Shown in pieces: positions 7,843-15,934 of a DNA stretch of 64,000 nt (its first letter is position 1; each line of letters opens with the position of its first letter). Both the position numbers and the translations under genes were made by a program. Source of the stretch: Brevibacillus_C sp046036945 (lineage in GTDB: Bacteria > Bacillota > Bacilli > Brevibacillales > Brevibacillaceae); contig NZ_JBJQOQ010000001.1 of assembly GCF_046036945.1 (NCBI RefSeq), positions 124,001 through 188,000 of the forward strand, given 5' to 3'. The notes beneath the pieces are model-generated. The model saw only the letters and a list, made by a program, of their open reading frames with translations, did not search any database and was not told the origin of the DNA.

Positions 7843-10800
7843 CATGAAAAAAATCCTCGTCATCGGCTCAGGCCCGATCGTCATCGGACAGGCGGCAGAA
7901 TTTGACTACGCCGGAACGCAGGCGTGTGAGGCTTTAAAAGAAGAAGGGCTGGAAGTGGTGCTGATCAACTCCAATCCGGCCACGATCATGACCGATACCA
8001 ACATGGCCGACAAGGTGTACATCGAACCGATTACGCCTGAGTTTGTCGCCCGCGTGATCCGGCAGGAAAAACCGGACGGGCTCCTGCCTACACTGGGCGG
8101 ACAGACCGGGCTCAACATGGCTGTCGCCCTGGCTGAGGCAGGCGTGCTGGAGGCCGAGAACGTGAAGCTGCTCGGCACCAATCTCGATTCGATCAAGCGG
8201 GCGGAAGACCGGGAGTTGTTCCGCGCCCTGATGAACGAGCTGGGCGAACCGGTGCCGGAGTCGGTGATCGTCTCCACTGTAGAAGAAGCGGTAGCGTTTG
8301 CGGGTGAGATCGGCTATCCCCTGATCGTCCGCCCGGCGTACACCTTGGGCGGAACCGGCGGCGGCATCTGCGACAACGAGGAGAGCCTGCGGGAGATCGT
8401 CGCCAGCGGCCTCAAGTACTCGCCGATCAGCCAATGCCTGATCGAACAGAGCATCGCCGGGATGAAAGAGATCGAGTACGAAGTCATGCGCGACGCCAAC
8501 GACAACTGCATCGTCGTCTGCAATATGGAAAACATCGACCCGGTCGGGGTCCACACCGGCGACAGCATCGTCGTCGCTCCCAGCCAGACGCTGGCCGACC
8601 GCGAGTACCAAATGCTGCGCTCCTCGGCCCTGAGAATCATCCGCGCACTCGGTATCGAAGGCGGCTGCAACGTTCAGTATGCGCTGGATCCGAATAGCTT
8701 CCAATACTACGTCATTGAAGTAAACCCGCGGGTCAGCCGCTCCTCGGCGCTGGCTTCCAAGGCGACCGGCTATCCGATCGCCAAAATGGCAGCCAAGATC
8801 GCCATCGGCTACACCCTGGATGAACTGAAAAATCCTGTCACCGGACAGACGTACGCATGCTTTGAGCCGACCATCGACTACATCGTCAGCAAAATTCCGC
8901 GCTGGCCGTTCGACAAATTCCAGTCGGCCAACCGGAAGCTGGGCACTCAGATGAAGGCGACCGGTGAAGTGATGGCCATCGGCCGCACGTTCGAGGAATC
9001 GATCATGAAAGCGATCCGTTCGCTGGAGATCGGCTGTTACCACCTCGAATTGAAGGATGCCGACAAGATTGCCGAAGCAGACCTGCGCCAGCGGCTGCGG
9101 ACAGCGGACGATGAGCGGCTCTTCCTGATCGCGGAAGCGCTGCGCCGCGGCATCAGCATCGATGAAATTCACGACATGAGCAAGATCGACCTGTTTTTCC
9201 TGCACAAGTTTGCCCGCATCGTCGCTTTTGAATCGGAACTGCGCGAAGGCGAACTGGATCAGGAGCTGCTGCGAAAGGCAAAGCGGCTCGGCTTTACCGA
9301 TCGGAAAATTGGCGAGCTGGCGGGGAGAAGCGAAGAAGACATCCGTCAACTGCGGAAAGCAGGCGGAATCATCCCCGTGTTCAAGATGGTCGATACTTGC
9401 GCCGCCGAGTTCGAAGCGGCCACGCCGTACTATTACTCCGCCTACGAGCAGGAGGACGAACGGACCGGGACGAACAAAAAGCGGGTCATCGTGCTCGGTT
9501 CCGGCCCAATCCGGATCGGGCAGGGGATCGAATTTGACTACGCCACCGTTCACGCCGTCTGGGCCTTGAAAGAGGCCGGCTACGAGGCGATCATTATCAA
9601 CAACAATCCGGAAACGGTCTCGACTGACTTCAACACTTCGGACCGCCTGTACTTCGAACCGCTCTACATCGAAGACGTGATGAACATCATCGACCAGGAA
9701 CAACCGGAAGGCGTCATCGTCCAGTTCGGCGGCCAGACGGCGATCAACCTGGCTGACAAGCTTGCCGCAAGAGGCGTGCGCATTCTCGGCACCAGCCTGG
9801 AAAATATCGACGCCGCCGAGAACCGCGAGAAGTTCGAGGCGCTGCTGCGCAAGCTCGATCTGGCGCAGCCGCCGGGCAAAACCGTCACGTCCGTCGCGGA
9901 AGCCATCGGAGCGGCAGAATCGATCGGCTTTCCGGTACTGGTCCGCCCCTCCTATGTGCTGGGCGGACGTGCGATGGAGATCGTCTATAACGACGCGGAA
10001 TTGACTGCCTACATGGAGCAGGCGGTCAAGGTAAATCCGGATCATCCGGTGCTGATCGACCGCTACATGCTTGGAACGGAAGCGGAAGTAGACGCGATTT
10101 GCGACGGCGAAAACGTGCTGATCCCGGGTATCATGGAACACATCGAACGGGCCGGGGTTCACTCCGGGGACTCGATCGCGGTCTACCCGCCGCAGTCGCT
10201 TTCCGCCGAGATTAAGCGGGAATTGATCGAAATGACGACCAAGCTGGCCCGGGCACTGCAAATCAAGGGGCTGCTCAACATCCAGTTCGTCATCTACAAA
10301 AATCGCCCTTATGTCATCGAAGTAAATCCGCGCTCTTCGCGCACGGTGCCGTTCTTGTCCAAAGTCACCGGCATTCCGATGGCCAACATCGCCACCAAGG
10401 CGATCCTCGGACATTCGATCATCGAGCAGGGCTTTGAGCCGGGTTACCATCCGGAAGAGCAGATGGTCTCAGTCAAAGTGCCTGTCTTCTCCTTTACCAA
10501 ACTGCGCCGGGTGGATATCACGCTGGGGCCGGAGATGAAATCGACCGGGGAAGTGATGGGGCGCGAGCAGACGCTGGCCAAGGCGCTGTACAAAGGATTG
10601 CTGGCGGCAGGAATGAACATTCCGACGCACGGAACGCTCTTGGTGACGGTGGCTGACAAGGACAAAGCGGAAGCGCTGGGGATTGTCAAACGCTTCCACC
10701 TGCTCGGTTTCAAATTGATGGCGACAGACGGTACGGCAGATTGCCTTGAGCAGGCCGGTCTGGCTGTGACGCGGGTGCAAAAACTGTCGGAAGGCACGCC

Positions 10801-11038
10801 CAACCTGCTGGACGTCATTCGCACGGGCGAGGCCAACATCGTCCTCAACACGTTGACGAGAGGCAAGGCACCGGAGCGGGACGGCTTCCGTATCCGCCGC
10901 GAAGCAGTGGAGAACGGTGCCGTCTGTCTGACGTCACTCGATACCGCGACAGCACTGCTGCACGTCCTGGAGACGATCACCTTCTCCACAGAGGCGATGC
11001 CGCAGCAGCGTACAGGCAAGGCCGTCGTCGCCCAGTAA
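7826..11038 (+). CDS. carB: Carbamoyl-phosphate synthase large chain
   Basis: The 1070-residue CarB/PyrAB makes carbamoyl phosphate from bicarbonate, ammonia and two ATP. Two homologous ATP-grasp halves are visible: the first opens with LVIGSGPIVIGQAAEFDYAG, the second, near residue 550, with VIVLGSGPIRIGQGIEFDY. A C-terminal MGS-like regulatory domain covers about the last 140 residues and is the usual site of allosteric control. ATG 7826 follows AAGGAGG and overlaps carA by 17 bases. With one carA/carB pair seen here, it may serve both arginine and pyrimidine synthesis unless an arginine-specific pair lies elsewhere. Confidence 0.96.
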   Translation: MPKLDNMKKILVIGSGPIVIGQAAEFDYAGTQACEALKEEGLEVVLINSNPATIMTDTNMADKVYIEPITPEFVARVIRQEKPDGLLPTLGGQTGLNMAVALAEAGVLEAENVKLLGTNLDSIKRAEDRELFRALMNELGEPVPESVIVSTVEEAVAFAGEIGYPLIVRPAYTLGGTGGGICDNEESLREIVASGLKYSPISQCLIEQSIAGMKEIEYEVMRDANDNCIVVCNMENIDPVGVHTGDSIVVAPSQTLADREYQMLRSSALRIIRALGIEGGCNVQYALDPNSFQYYVIEVNPRVSRSSALASKATGYPIAKMAAKIAIGYTLDELKNPVTGQTYACFEPTIDYIVSKIPRWPFDKFQSANRKLGTQMKATGEVMAIGRTFEESIMKAIRSLEIGCYHLELKDADKIAEADLRQRLRTADDERLFLIAEALRRGISIDEIHDMSKIDLFFLHKFARIVAFESELREGELDQELLRKAKRLGFTDRKIGELAGRSEEDIRQLRKAGGIIPVFKMVDTCAAEFEAATPYYYSAYEQEDERTGTNKKRVIVLGSGPIRIGQGIEFDYATVHAVWALKEAGYEAIIINNNPETVSTDFNTSDRLYFEPLYIEDVMNIIDQEQPEGVIVQFGGQTAINLADKLAARGVRILGTSLENIDAAENREKFEALLRKLDLAQPPGKTVTSVAEAIGAAESIGFPVLVRPSYVLGGRAMEIVYNDAELTAYMEQAVKVNPDHPVLIDRYMLGTEAEVDAICDGENVLIPGIMEHIERAGVHSGDSIAVYPPQSLSAEIKRELIEMTTKLARALQIKGLLNIQFVIYKNRPYVIEVNPRSSRTVPFLSKVTGIPMANIATKAILGHSIIEQGFEPGYHPEEQMVSVKVPVFSFTKLRRVDITLGPEMKSTGEVMGREQTLAKALYKGLLAAGMNIPTHGTLLVTVADKDKAEALGIVKRFHLLGFKLMATDGTADCLEQAGLAVTRVQKLSEGTPNLLDVIRTGEANIVLNTLTRGKAPERDGFRIRREAVENGAVCLTSLDTATALLHVLETITFSTEAMPQQRTGKAVVAQ

Positions 11039-11053
11039 AGGAGGAATGAAGGG

Positions 11054-11776
11054 ATGGCATTGTCCGATGACATCCGCGAGCGGATCATCCTCGCCCTCGA
11101 TTTTTCGTCCGGCGAGGAGATCGAGCGCTGTTTGGCCCAATTGGGTGAGGAAGTGCGCTACGTGAAGGTAGGCATGGAGCTCTTCTACGCTGCCGGCCCC
11201 GGTGTCGTCAGCCGGTTGAAGGAGCGAGGCCTCAAGGTCTTCGTCGATTTAAAAGTGCACGACATCCCCAACACGGCCAAGGGGGCGATGAAAAGTCTCG
11301 CCCGCCTTGGGGCCGACATGGTCAATGTCCACGTCGCCGGCGGTGCAGCGATGATGGAGGCGGCGCGGGAAGGCTTGGAAGCAGGGGCGTCCGGCCCCGC
11401 TCGGCCGCTCTTGATCGGCGTAACGATGCTGACCAGCACCAGTCAGCAGGTGATGAATCAGGAGCTCGGCATCCCCGGTGAGCTGGAAGCCGCGGTCGGT
11501 CACTACGCCACACTGGCGAAACGAGCCGGCCTGGACGGCGTCGTGGCCTCGCCGCTGGAAGTGCCGCTGATCAAGCAAGCTGCCGGTGCCGACTTCTACA
11601 CCGTCACGCCGGGCATCCGCCCCGCCGGTGGGGACCGCGGGGATCAGATACGGGTGACCACTCCGGCAGATGCCTTTGGCCGGGGCAGCGACTTTATTGT
11701 CGTCGGCCGGGCGATCACACAGGCAAAAGAACCGTTGGCTGCATGGCAGGCCATGGTGCAATCGATAAAAGGGTGA
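11054..11776 (+). CDS. pyrF: Orotidine 5'-phosphate decarboxylase
   Basis: PyrF decarboxylates OMP to UMP, the final step of the pathway. The 240-residue TIM barrel begins with IILALDFSSG and carries the active-site signature FVDLKVHDIPNTAKGA with its Asp-Lys-His network. TPGIRPAGGDRGDQ near the C terminus binds phosphate. It starts 15 bases after carB behind AAAGGAGG. In Bacillus subtilis pyrK and pyrD separate carB from pyrF; both are missing here. Confidence 0.96.
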   Translation: MALSDDIRERIILALDFSSGEEIERCLAQLGEEVRYVKVGMELFYAAGPGVVSRLKERGLKVFVDLKVHDIPNTAKGAMKSLARLGADMVNVHVAGGAAMMEAAREGLEAGASGPARPLLIGVTMLTSTSQQVMNQELGIPGELEAAVGHYATLAKRAGLDGVVASPLEVPLIKQAAGADFYTVTPGIRPAGGDRGDQIRVTTPADAFGRGSDFIVVGRAITQAKEPLAAWQAMVQSIKG

Positions 11777-11788
11777 GGGGAACTTAAG

Positions 11789-12442
11789 ATGAATCAGATG
11801 GAAACAACCCAGCTGGCAAAGCAAATCGCAAGCAGTCTGCTGCAAATTGGCGCTGTCCACTTGCGGCCCGATCAGCCGTTTACCTGGACGTCGGGAATCA
11901 AGTCGCCGATCTACTGCGACAATCGGGTGACGATGTCTTACCCTGCCGTTCGCAAGCAGATCGCAGACGCTTTTGTCCGGGTGATTCGTGAGCGGTTCCC
12001 TGGTGCAGAGGTGATAGCGGGCACGGCTACGGCGGGGATCCCCCATGCAGCATGGGTGGCGGAGCGTTTGGAATTGCCGATGATCTACGTCCGGGACAAG
12101 GCCAAGGGGCACGGACGGCAAAACCAGATTGAAGGCGTGCTTCGTCCGAACCAGCAGGTCGTCGTGATCGAAGACTTGATCTCCACTGGCGGAAGCTCGT
12201 TAAAAGCGGCGCAGGCAGTACAGGTAGAAGGGGGCAATGTGCTCGGTGTAGCTGCGATTTTCTCCTATCAGTTCCCGTCGGCAGAAGCGCTGTTTGCCGA
12301 GGCTGGCATCCCGGTGCACACCCTGTCCAACTATACGGCCCTGTTGGAAGCGGCACGGGAACAAGGCGTGATCGACGCCAATCAGGAGCAGGTTCTTGGA
12401 CTTTGGAAACAGGATCCACATACGTTTTATCCTGCAAACTAA
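11789..12442 (+). CDS. pyrE: Orotate phosphoribosyltransferase
   Basis: PyrE joins orotate to PRPP giving OMP. The 217-residue type I phosphoribosyltransferase shows FTWTSGIKSPIYCDNR at the N terminus, the flexible catalytic loop RDKAKGHGRQNQIEG, and the PRPP motif VVVIEDLISTGGSS. It is the last gene of the operon, 12 bases after pyrF, and is followed by a hairpin. Confidence 0.96.
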   Translation: MNQMETTQLAKQIASSLLQIGAVHLRPDQPFTWTSGIKSPIYCDNRVTMSYPAVRKQIADAFVRVIRERFPGAEVIAGTATAGIPHAAWVAERLELPMIYVRDKAKGHGRQNQIEGVLRPNQQVVVIEDLISTGGSSLKAAQAVQVEGGNVLGVAAIFSYQFPSAEALFAEAGIPVHTLSNYTALLEAAREQGVIDANQEQVLGLWKQDPHTFYPAN

Positions 12443-12445
12443 ACA

Positions 12446-12483
12446 ATCCCCTGCATACTCGTCAAAGCGAGCGTGCAGGGGAT
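12446..12483 (+). terminator. Hairpin terminator at the end of the pyr operon
   Basis: The arms ATCCCCTGCA and TGCAGGGGAT enclose an inner ACTCG/CGAGC pairing. The T-tract on the plus strand is weak (TTTG...TTGTTG), so termination may be partial. The convergent doxX-like gene ends 17 bases further on and may share it. Confidence 0.65.
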
Positions 12484-12499
12484 TTGCCGTTGTTGTATT

Positions 12500-12892
12500 T
12501 TAACCGCCAATCGCGTAGGCGCCAGGGCCGATCAGGGCAACCCCGACTGCCACGGCAATCAGGATGAGATTGTACTCAAACCCATTGGCTGTAGCCCAAT
12601 AGCCGTTTTTGCCATGGACGGTGAAGATAGCGACCAGCATCGTGACGACGATCAGGAACGCACCGACAGGAGTTAAAAACCCGGCGGCGAACAGCGCACC
12701 TCCGACGAGTTCGCTCAAACCGGCCAGCAAAGCCATTGCCGTACCTGGTTTGACCCCGATCGATTCCAGCCACTGGCCGGTTCCTTTCAGGCCGTAACCG
12801 CCAAACATGCCAAACAGCTTTTGGGCGCCATGCCCCATGAATGTGAGACCTACGACGAGACGAATGAGTAAAAGACCGAGATTGATCATCAT
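12500..12892 (-). CDS. DoxX family membrane protein
   Basis: The 130-residue protein has four predicted membrane segments and the DoxX-family features RLVVGLTFMGHGAQKLFG near the N terminus and LAGLSELVGGALFAAGFLTP. DoxX/CatD-type proteins are often linked to thiol or quinone stress, sometimes beside a dioxygenase; none is adjacent here. Two consecutive ATG codons follow AAGGAGG; the second (12889) is better spaced and may be the real start. Its promoter carries repeated operator-like boxes, described separately, suggesting tight repression. Confidence 0.85.
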   Translation of the reverse strand: MMINLGLLLIRLVVGLTFMGHGAQKLFGMFGGYGLKGTGQWLESIGVKPGTAMALLAGLSELVGGALFAAGFLTPVGAFLIVVTMLVAIFTVHGKNGYWATANGFEYNLILIAVAVGVALIGPGAYAIGG

Positions 12893-12916
12893 GTCCTCCT
12901 TGATTATTAAACTAAT

Positions 12917-12965
12917 GTTACTTACTTTTAATTAGTATTATCCTCACGTTACTTACTTTTGTCAA
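12917..12965 (-). promoter_or_regulatory. doxX-like promoter with two direct-repeat operator boxes
   Basis: On the minus strand TTGACA (12965-12960) and GATAAT (12942-12937) are spaced by exactly 17 bases. The 13-base box AAAAGTAAGTAAC occurs twice, at 12960-12948 (within the spacer, touching the -35) and at 12929-12917 (just past the transcription start). The boxes lie 31 bases apart, about three helical turns, on the same face of the DNA. This layout is typical of repression by a dimeric repressor such as an HxlR/MarR-type regulator; the regulator itself is not identified. Confidence 0.75.
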
Positions 12966-12985
12966 GTGGCAATTCCGATTCACAG

Positions 12986-13026
12986 AAAAAAGCATCTGCA
13001 GCGCAAGATAGCTGCAGATGCTTTTT
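12986..13026 (-). terminator. Terminator downstream of the CcdC-like gene
   Basis: The stem AAAAAGCATCTGCAGC/GCTGCAGATGCTTTTT has T-runs on both strands, so it can act in both directions. It ends the minus-strand gene stopping at 13040 and insulates the doxX promoter. Confidence 0.85.
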
Positions 13027-13039
13027 ATGGGATTAAACG

Positions 13040-13510
13040 TTAATTTTTAGCCAGCTGCCGATACTTGATCAGCATCGCGATTCGCCACGTCAAAATCATG
13101 CCAAAAGCCAAAATGAAAAACAGACCGGCGGATTGCATCGCAGAAATCGAATCGCCAATCCACAGTTTGATGCCGGACCGAATCAAAACGAGACATAACA
13201 GAATGGCGATAAACGCCCTGGACCTCTTCAGGTAAATTTCATTTCCCTTCACCTCAAACTTGGAGGAGAGGATCAGCGGAATAGATAGCAATGTACCGGC
13301 AAAAAAAGCGAGGATATCATAGGGAAACGGAGACGCCGTTCCCGGGAAAAAAAACATCGCAAACCCCGTCGACATCGCGATCGGAGGGATGATGATTTTT
13401 TTCATCGAAACCGGCTTTTTGGCGGCACGCAGGCGAACAAACATCACGAACATGGCCATGCAGAGGCCGACTGCCAAACCGATTACAGCAGGCGACAAGA
13501 GATGATCCAT
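13040..13510 (-). CDS. CcdC-like membrane protein
   Basis: This 156-residue protein has about four to five transmembrane helices and the MKKIIIPPIAMSTGFAMFF segment found in Bacillales CcdC proteins. CcdC was named for its position beside cytochrome c maturation genes, but its role is not settled. ATG 13510 is chosen because GGAGGG lies about 9 bases upstream; a longer frame to 13537 starts on the wrong side of that site. No cytochrome genes are adjacent. Confidence 0.7.
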   Translation of the reverse strand: MDHLLSPAVIGLAVGLCMAMFVMFVRLRAAKKPVSMKKIIIPPIAMSTGFAMFFFPGTASPFPYDILAFFAGTLLSIPLILSSKFEVKGNEIYLKRSRAFIAILLCLVLIRSGIKLWIGDSISAMQSAGLFFILAFGMILTWRIAMLIKYRQLAKN

Positions 13511-13702
13511 GGGAATAATCCCTCCACACCATTTCATTTCATCATACCTATAGTTTACACAATCTCCTCCGGTTCCTCCAATAAAAATATTACAGCTTGG
13601 CGAATTTTACGTGTCTCTGGAAACGAATGTATCTGATGGCAAAGAGAAACAATATACGGGACGGGTTAAGGGGAGAGGAGGCGGCCAACAGCAAAACAAT
13701 CT

Positions 13703-14374
13703 GTGTTGCTCTTTATCTGCTACGGCTTCGTTGCCACGTTGGCGATCTTTTACGGACTTGTCTACCGTCACAGCTTGGTGGTTACGTTCGTCGCGTTTCA
13801 CTTGTTCGTCTGCCTTGGGATTCCGATGATTCACGGATGGCGGGAGGGCAGACTGCAGGATATTTGGCAGCGAGTCTGGCGAACCGGGCGAGGCAAGCAT
13901 GCAAAGGGGCTTTGGGTGGGGTTTTCCAGCGGCATTCTGTTATTCGCCGCGGTGCTCATCGGAACCCGGCTGCTGCTGACGGCGGGCATCGACGGACTTT
14001 TGATCCGGCAGACGCTGATGAGCTGGGGACTTTCCTCACGGTTTATCTGGCTGTTTGCCGGTTATATCACGATCGTCAACTCGCTGTTGGAAGAGTGGTT
14101 CTGGCGGGGGTTTGTCCTCGAGCGTCTGTCGGTCAGCATGCCCCCCGAGCGGTCCATCCCGCTGACCAGTCTGTTCTTTTCCATCTATCACCTGATTCTG
14201 GGCGTCTGCCTGTTCGGCTGGGCCTGGGGAATCGCGATTACTTGTCTGGTGTTTGCGGTGGGCGCCTTCTGGGGCTGGCTTGGTCTTCGCTACCAGTCGA
14301 TATACGCGAGCTGGTTCAGCCACATGCTGGCCGATCTGGGACTGATGACCGCGCTAGTAAGGTGGATTTTTTAA
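13703..14374 (+). CDS. CPBP family intramembrane metalloprotease
   Basis: The 223-residue polytopic membrane protein has the CPBP (Abi/CAAX protease) signature: the diglutamate motif NSLLEEWFWRGFVLERL around residue 130, then a histidine in FSIYHLILG, and SHMLADLG near the C terminus. These Glu and His residues are expected metal ligands or catalytic residues. GTG 13703 is the first start codon after an in-frame stop at 13667. GGGAGAGGAGG lies about 20 bases upstream, farther than usual, so the start is uncertain. The 3' end overlaps the convergent DUF309 gene by 4 bases. Confidence 0.85.
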   Translation: MLLFICYGFVATLAIFYGLVYRHSLVVTFVAFHLFVCLGIPMIHGWREGRLQDIWQRVWRTGRGKHAKGLWVGFSSGILLFAAVLIGTRLLLTAGIDGLLIRQTLMSWGLSSRFIWLFAGYITIVNSLLEEWFWRGFVLERLSVSMPPERSIPLTSLFFSIYHLILGVCLFGWAWGIAITCLVFAVGAFWGWLGLRYQSIYASWFSHMLADLGLMTALVRWIF

Positions 14375-14895
14375 GGCTGCCGATGTTTGCTTTTCAAGCT
14401 GTTCAGCCGCTCGCTGATGACGCCGCTGCGATCGCGCAGGGTATGTTTGTGCAGCAGAAAACGATTCGATTCATCGCTCGGCTGGCCAAATGACACGCCG
14501 CTTTGCCGGCAGAGGTCCGAGCAGGCGAGCAGCAGCTCTTCATCTGAAAACGGAAGATTCAAGCTGGTGTACGGCTGGTTTTGTTCAAGCTCGGCCAACC
14601 GCTGACGAAGCAGATCGAGCAGTTTTTGATCGTCTAGTCCCAGCTGACGGACGCTTGCACTTGTGTTCTCCAGGTTGCGAATGGCGCTGGCCATCATCTT
14701 TATGCCGCCGGCGAAATTTCCCCGCCGCTGATGGTACAAGGCAACGGCGAGCTGGATCAGGCCGACCCAGACAGGATCCTGCGGTTTCCCCAGCTCTTTC
14801 CAATACTCTTCCAGGATTTCATGACATTCAAAATAGTCGCGGTCCCCATGGAAATGGACAAGGTAACGGATGTAGGCGTCGGGATATTTCAACAT
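14371..14895 (-). CDS. DUF309 domain protein
   Basis: The 174-residue protein carries the DUF309 signature FHGDRDYFECHEILEEYWK near the N terminus, followed by QLAVALYHQRRGNFAGG. The conserved His/Glu residues suggest a helical bundle able to bind metal, but no function is established. Related Bacillales genes exist as YpuF. It is convergent with the CPBP protease gene; ribosome binding is weak (AAAGGGG about 14 bases upstream). Confidence 0.85.
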   Translation of the reverse strand: MLKYPDAYIRYLVHFHGDRDYFECHEILEEYWKELGKPQDPVWVGLIQLAVALYHQRRGNFAGGIKMMASAIRNLENTSASVRQLGLDDQKLLDLLRQRLAELEQNQPYTSLNLPFSDEELLLACSDLCRQSGVSFGQPSDESNRFLLHKHTLRDRSGVISERLNSLKSKHRQP

Positions 14896-14971
14896 TTATT
14901 ACGTGAACCCCTTTGTAATCTGATAGGATATAATTATACAGGATTACACGCAGAAAAGGCAGGGAAAAGAC

Positions 14972-15202
14972 GTGACGAAAGAGGAAATCCTCTCCATATT
15001 GGAGCAGCAAAACATGAAGGAAATTCTGGAGTTGATTGAGGACGCAAAATCGGGGGAACTGGAAGAGCTGGAACTGGTGGAGAGCATCGGACTGCTCGCT
15101 GACGAACGGCTGAACACGGCCGTTTTGGACTTGCTGAGAAGCCTCGGTGTGACCATAACCTACGTAGAGTTCGACGAAGATGATGAAGAAGCTGATGATT
15201 GA
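14972..15202 (+). CDS. Small acidic protein resembling sigma-70 region 1.1
   Basis: The 76-residue protein starts at GTG 14972 behind AGGG. It has helical segments ending in LLRSLGVTI and a strongly acidic tail (FDEDDEEADD). This order of helices, an L..LG(V/I) turn and an acidic tail resembles the autoinhibitory region 1.1 of housekeeping sigma factors, but no other sigma region is present. A TATAAT at 14929-14934 may be its -10; no clear -35 was found. A terminator follows at once, so it is monocistronic. Function is unknown and the similarity is by eye only. Confidence 0.6.
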   Translation: MTKEEILSILEQQNMKEILELIEDAKSGELEELELVESIGLLADERLNTAVLDLLRSLGVTITYVEFDEDDEEADD

Positions 15203-15213
15203 AGGGAAAATGT

Positions 15214-15244
15214 GCGCCAAGCCGACGGGCTCTTGGCGCTTTTT
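15214..15244 (+). terminator. Terminator after the small acidic protein gene
   Basis: The stem GCGCCAAG/CTTGGCGC with a 10-base loop is followed by five T. Confidence 0.85.
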
Positions 15245-15253
15245 CGCGTTTGC

Positions 15254-15424
15254 TTACTTATATGTCCAAACGCGGTTTTTATTGCGGGTAGCCGGAAAGG
15301 TATCTCCTCTTCCCAATTCGATGATCATGGGATCCTCCACATTGGCCCCGGTCTCGCCGATTTCACGGTAGACGGCGTTTTTCGGAGACTTGTCGCCAGC
15401 CTTAAATCGGGTTGGTTCCCCCAT
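15254..15424 (-). CDS. yjzC: YjzC family small protein
   Basis: A 56-residue protein is encoded on the minus strand: MGEPTRFKAGDKSPKNAVYR at the N terminus, then EIGETG and a C-terminal NRVWTYK. The RFKAGDK-P-N-VY-EIGETG pattern is that of the Bacillales YjzC family, small proteins linked to the sporulation gene set but without known activity. ATG 15424 is preceded by GAGGTGAG at a good distance. The next gene upstream on this strand is far away, so it is probably a single-gene unit. Confidence 0.85.
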   Translation of the reverse strand: MGEPTRFKAGDKSPKNAVYREIGETGANVEDPMIIELGRGDTFPATRNKNRVWTYK

Positions 15425-15637
15425 CTGTTCTCACCTCGCTCTCAACCGTTATTTACGTAGTATCCCCGGGCAGCGACTGCTCATCCACTGCGCTTGGCAC
15501 AAGCGTGAACAGAGGAAAAGCAAATGTGTGTTCCCGGGGGGCAAAAGCTGATTTTCCTCGGGATGGTCTGATGTACCATTCGAAAGCGGCACCTTCATCA
15601 TACTTTGTAACTGTATCAGTTCAAGGGGGTGAGGTTA

Positions 15638-15892
15638 ATGAGTTGTGGATGCGGAAAGTCACATTGCCACACCAAATGCAGAAAGTGCTGTAAGAAAAAG
15701 TATTACAAGAAGCATTGCTGCTACACACCTTACTACAAGATGAAGTGCCATACCTATCACAAAGGTGGGCATCATCATCACCGCCACCATTACCATGATT
15801 CGTCTTCCGGTTCATCGATGTGGGGCGGCCGTTCCATGGGCGGCTGGCACGACGGATGGATGGGCGACGGTTGGAGAGGCTGGGACAGCTAG
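15638..15892 (+). CDS. Cys/His-rich small protein, probable spore coat or metal-binding protein
   Basis: This 84-residue protein opens with CGCGKSHCHTKCRKCC, continues with KKKYYKKHCCYTPYYK and a run of histidines, and ends in a Gly/Trp/Met-rich tail (WGGRSMGGWHDGWMGDG). ATG 15638 follows AAGGGGGTGAGG. Small Cys/His/Tyr-rich basic proteins in spore formers are often coat components cross-linked in the outer coat; heavy-metal binding is an alternative. A CATACTTTG at about 15599 could be a late-sporulation -10 element, but the -35 is unclear. No named family is recognised. Confidence 0.65.
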   Translation: MSCGCGKSHCHTKCRKCCKKKYYKKHCCYTPYYKMKCHTYHKGGHHHHRHHYHDSSSGSSMWGGRSMGGWHDGWMGDGWRGWDS

Positions 15893-15898
15893 GGGAAC

Positions 15899-15923
15899 AA
15901 AAAGCGCCGCCAAGGCGCTTTTT
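15899..15923 (+). terminator. Terminator after the Cys/His-rich gene
   Basis: The stem AAAAAGCGCC/GGCGCTTTTT encloses a five-base loop; it is nearly symmetrical and could act on both strands. Confidence 0.85.
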
Positions 15924-15934
15924 GCCTTTTCCGA

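Noticed and set aside
7934..10450. 838-codon minus-strand open frame opposite carB
   Set aside because: It is the antisense shadow of a conserved, GC-rich gene; its sequence has no family motifs and no ribosome binding site.
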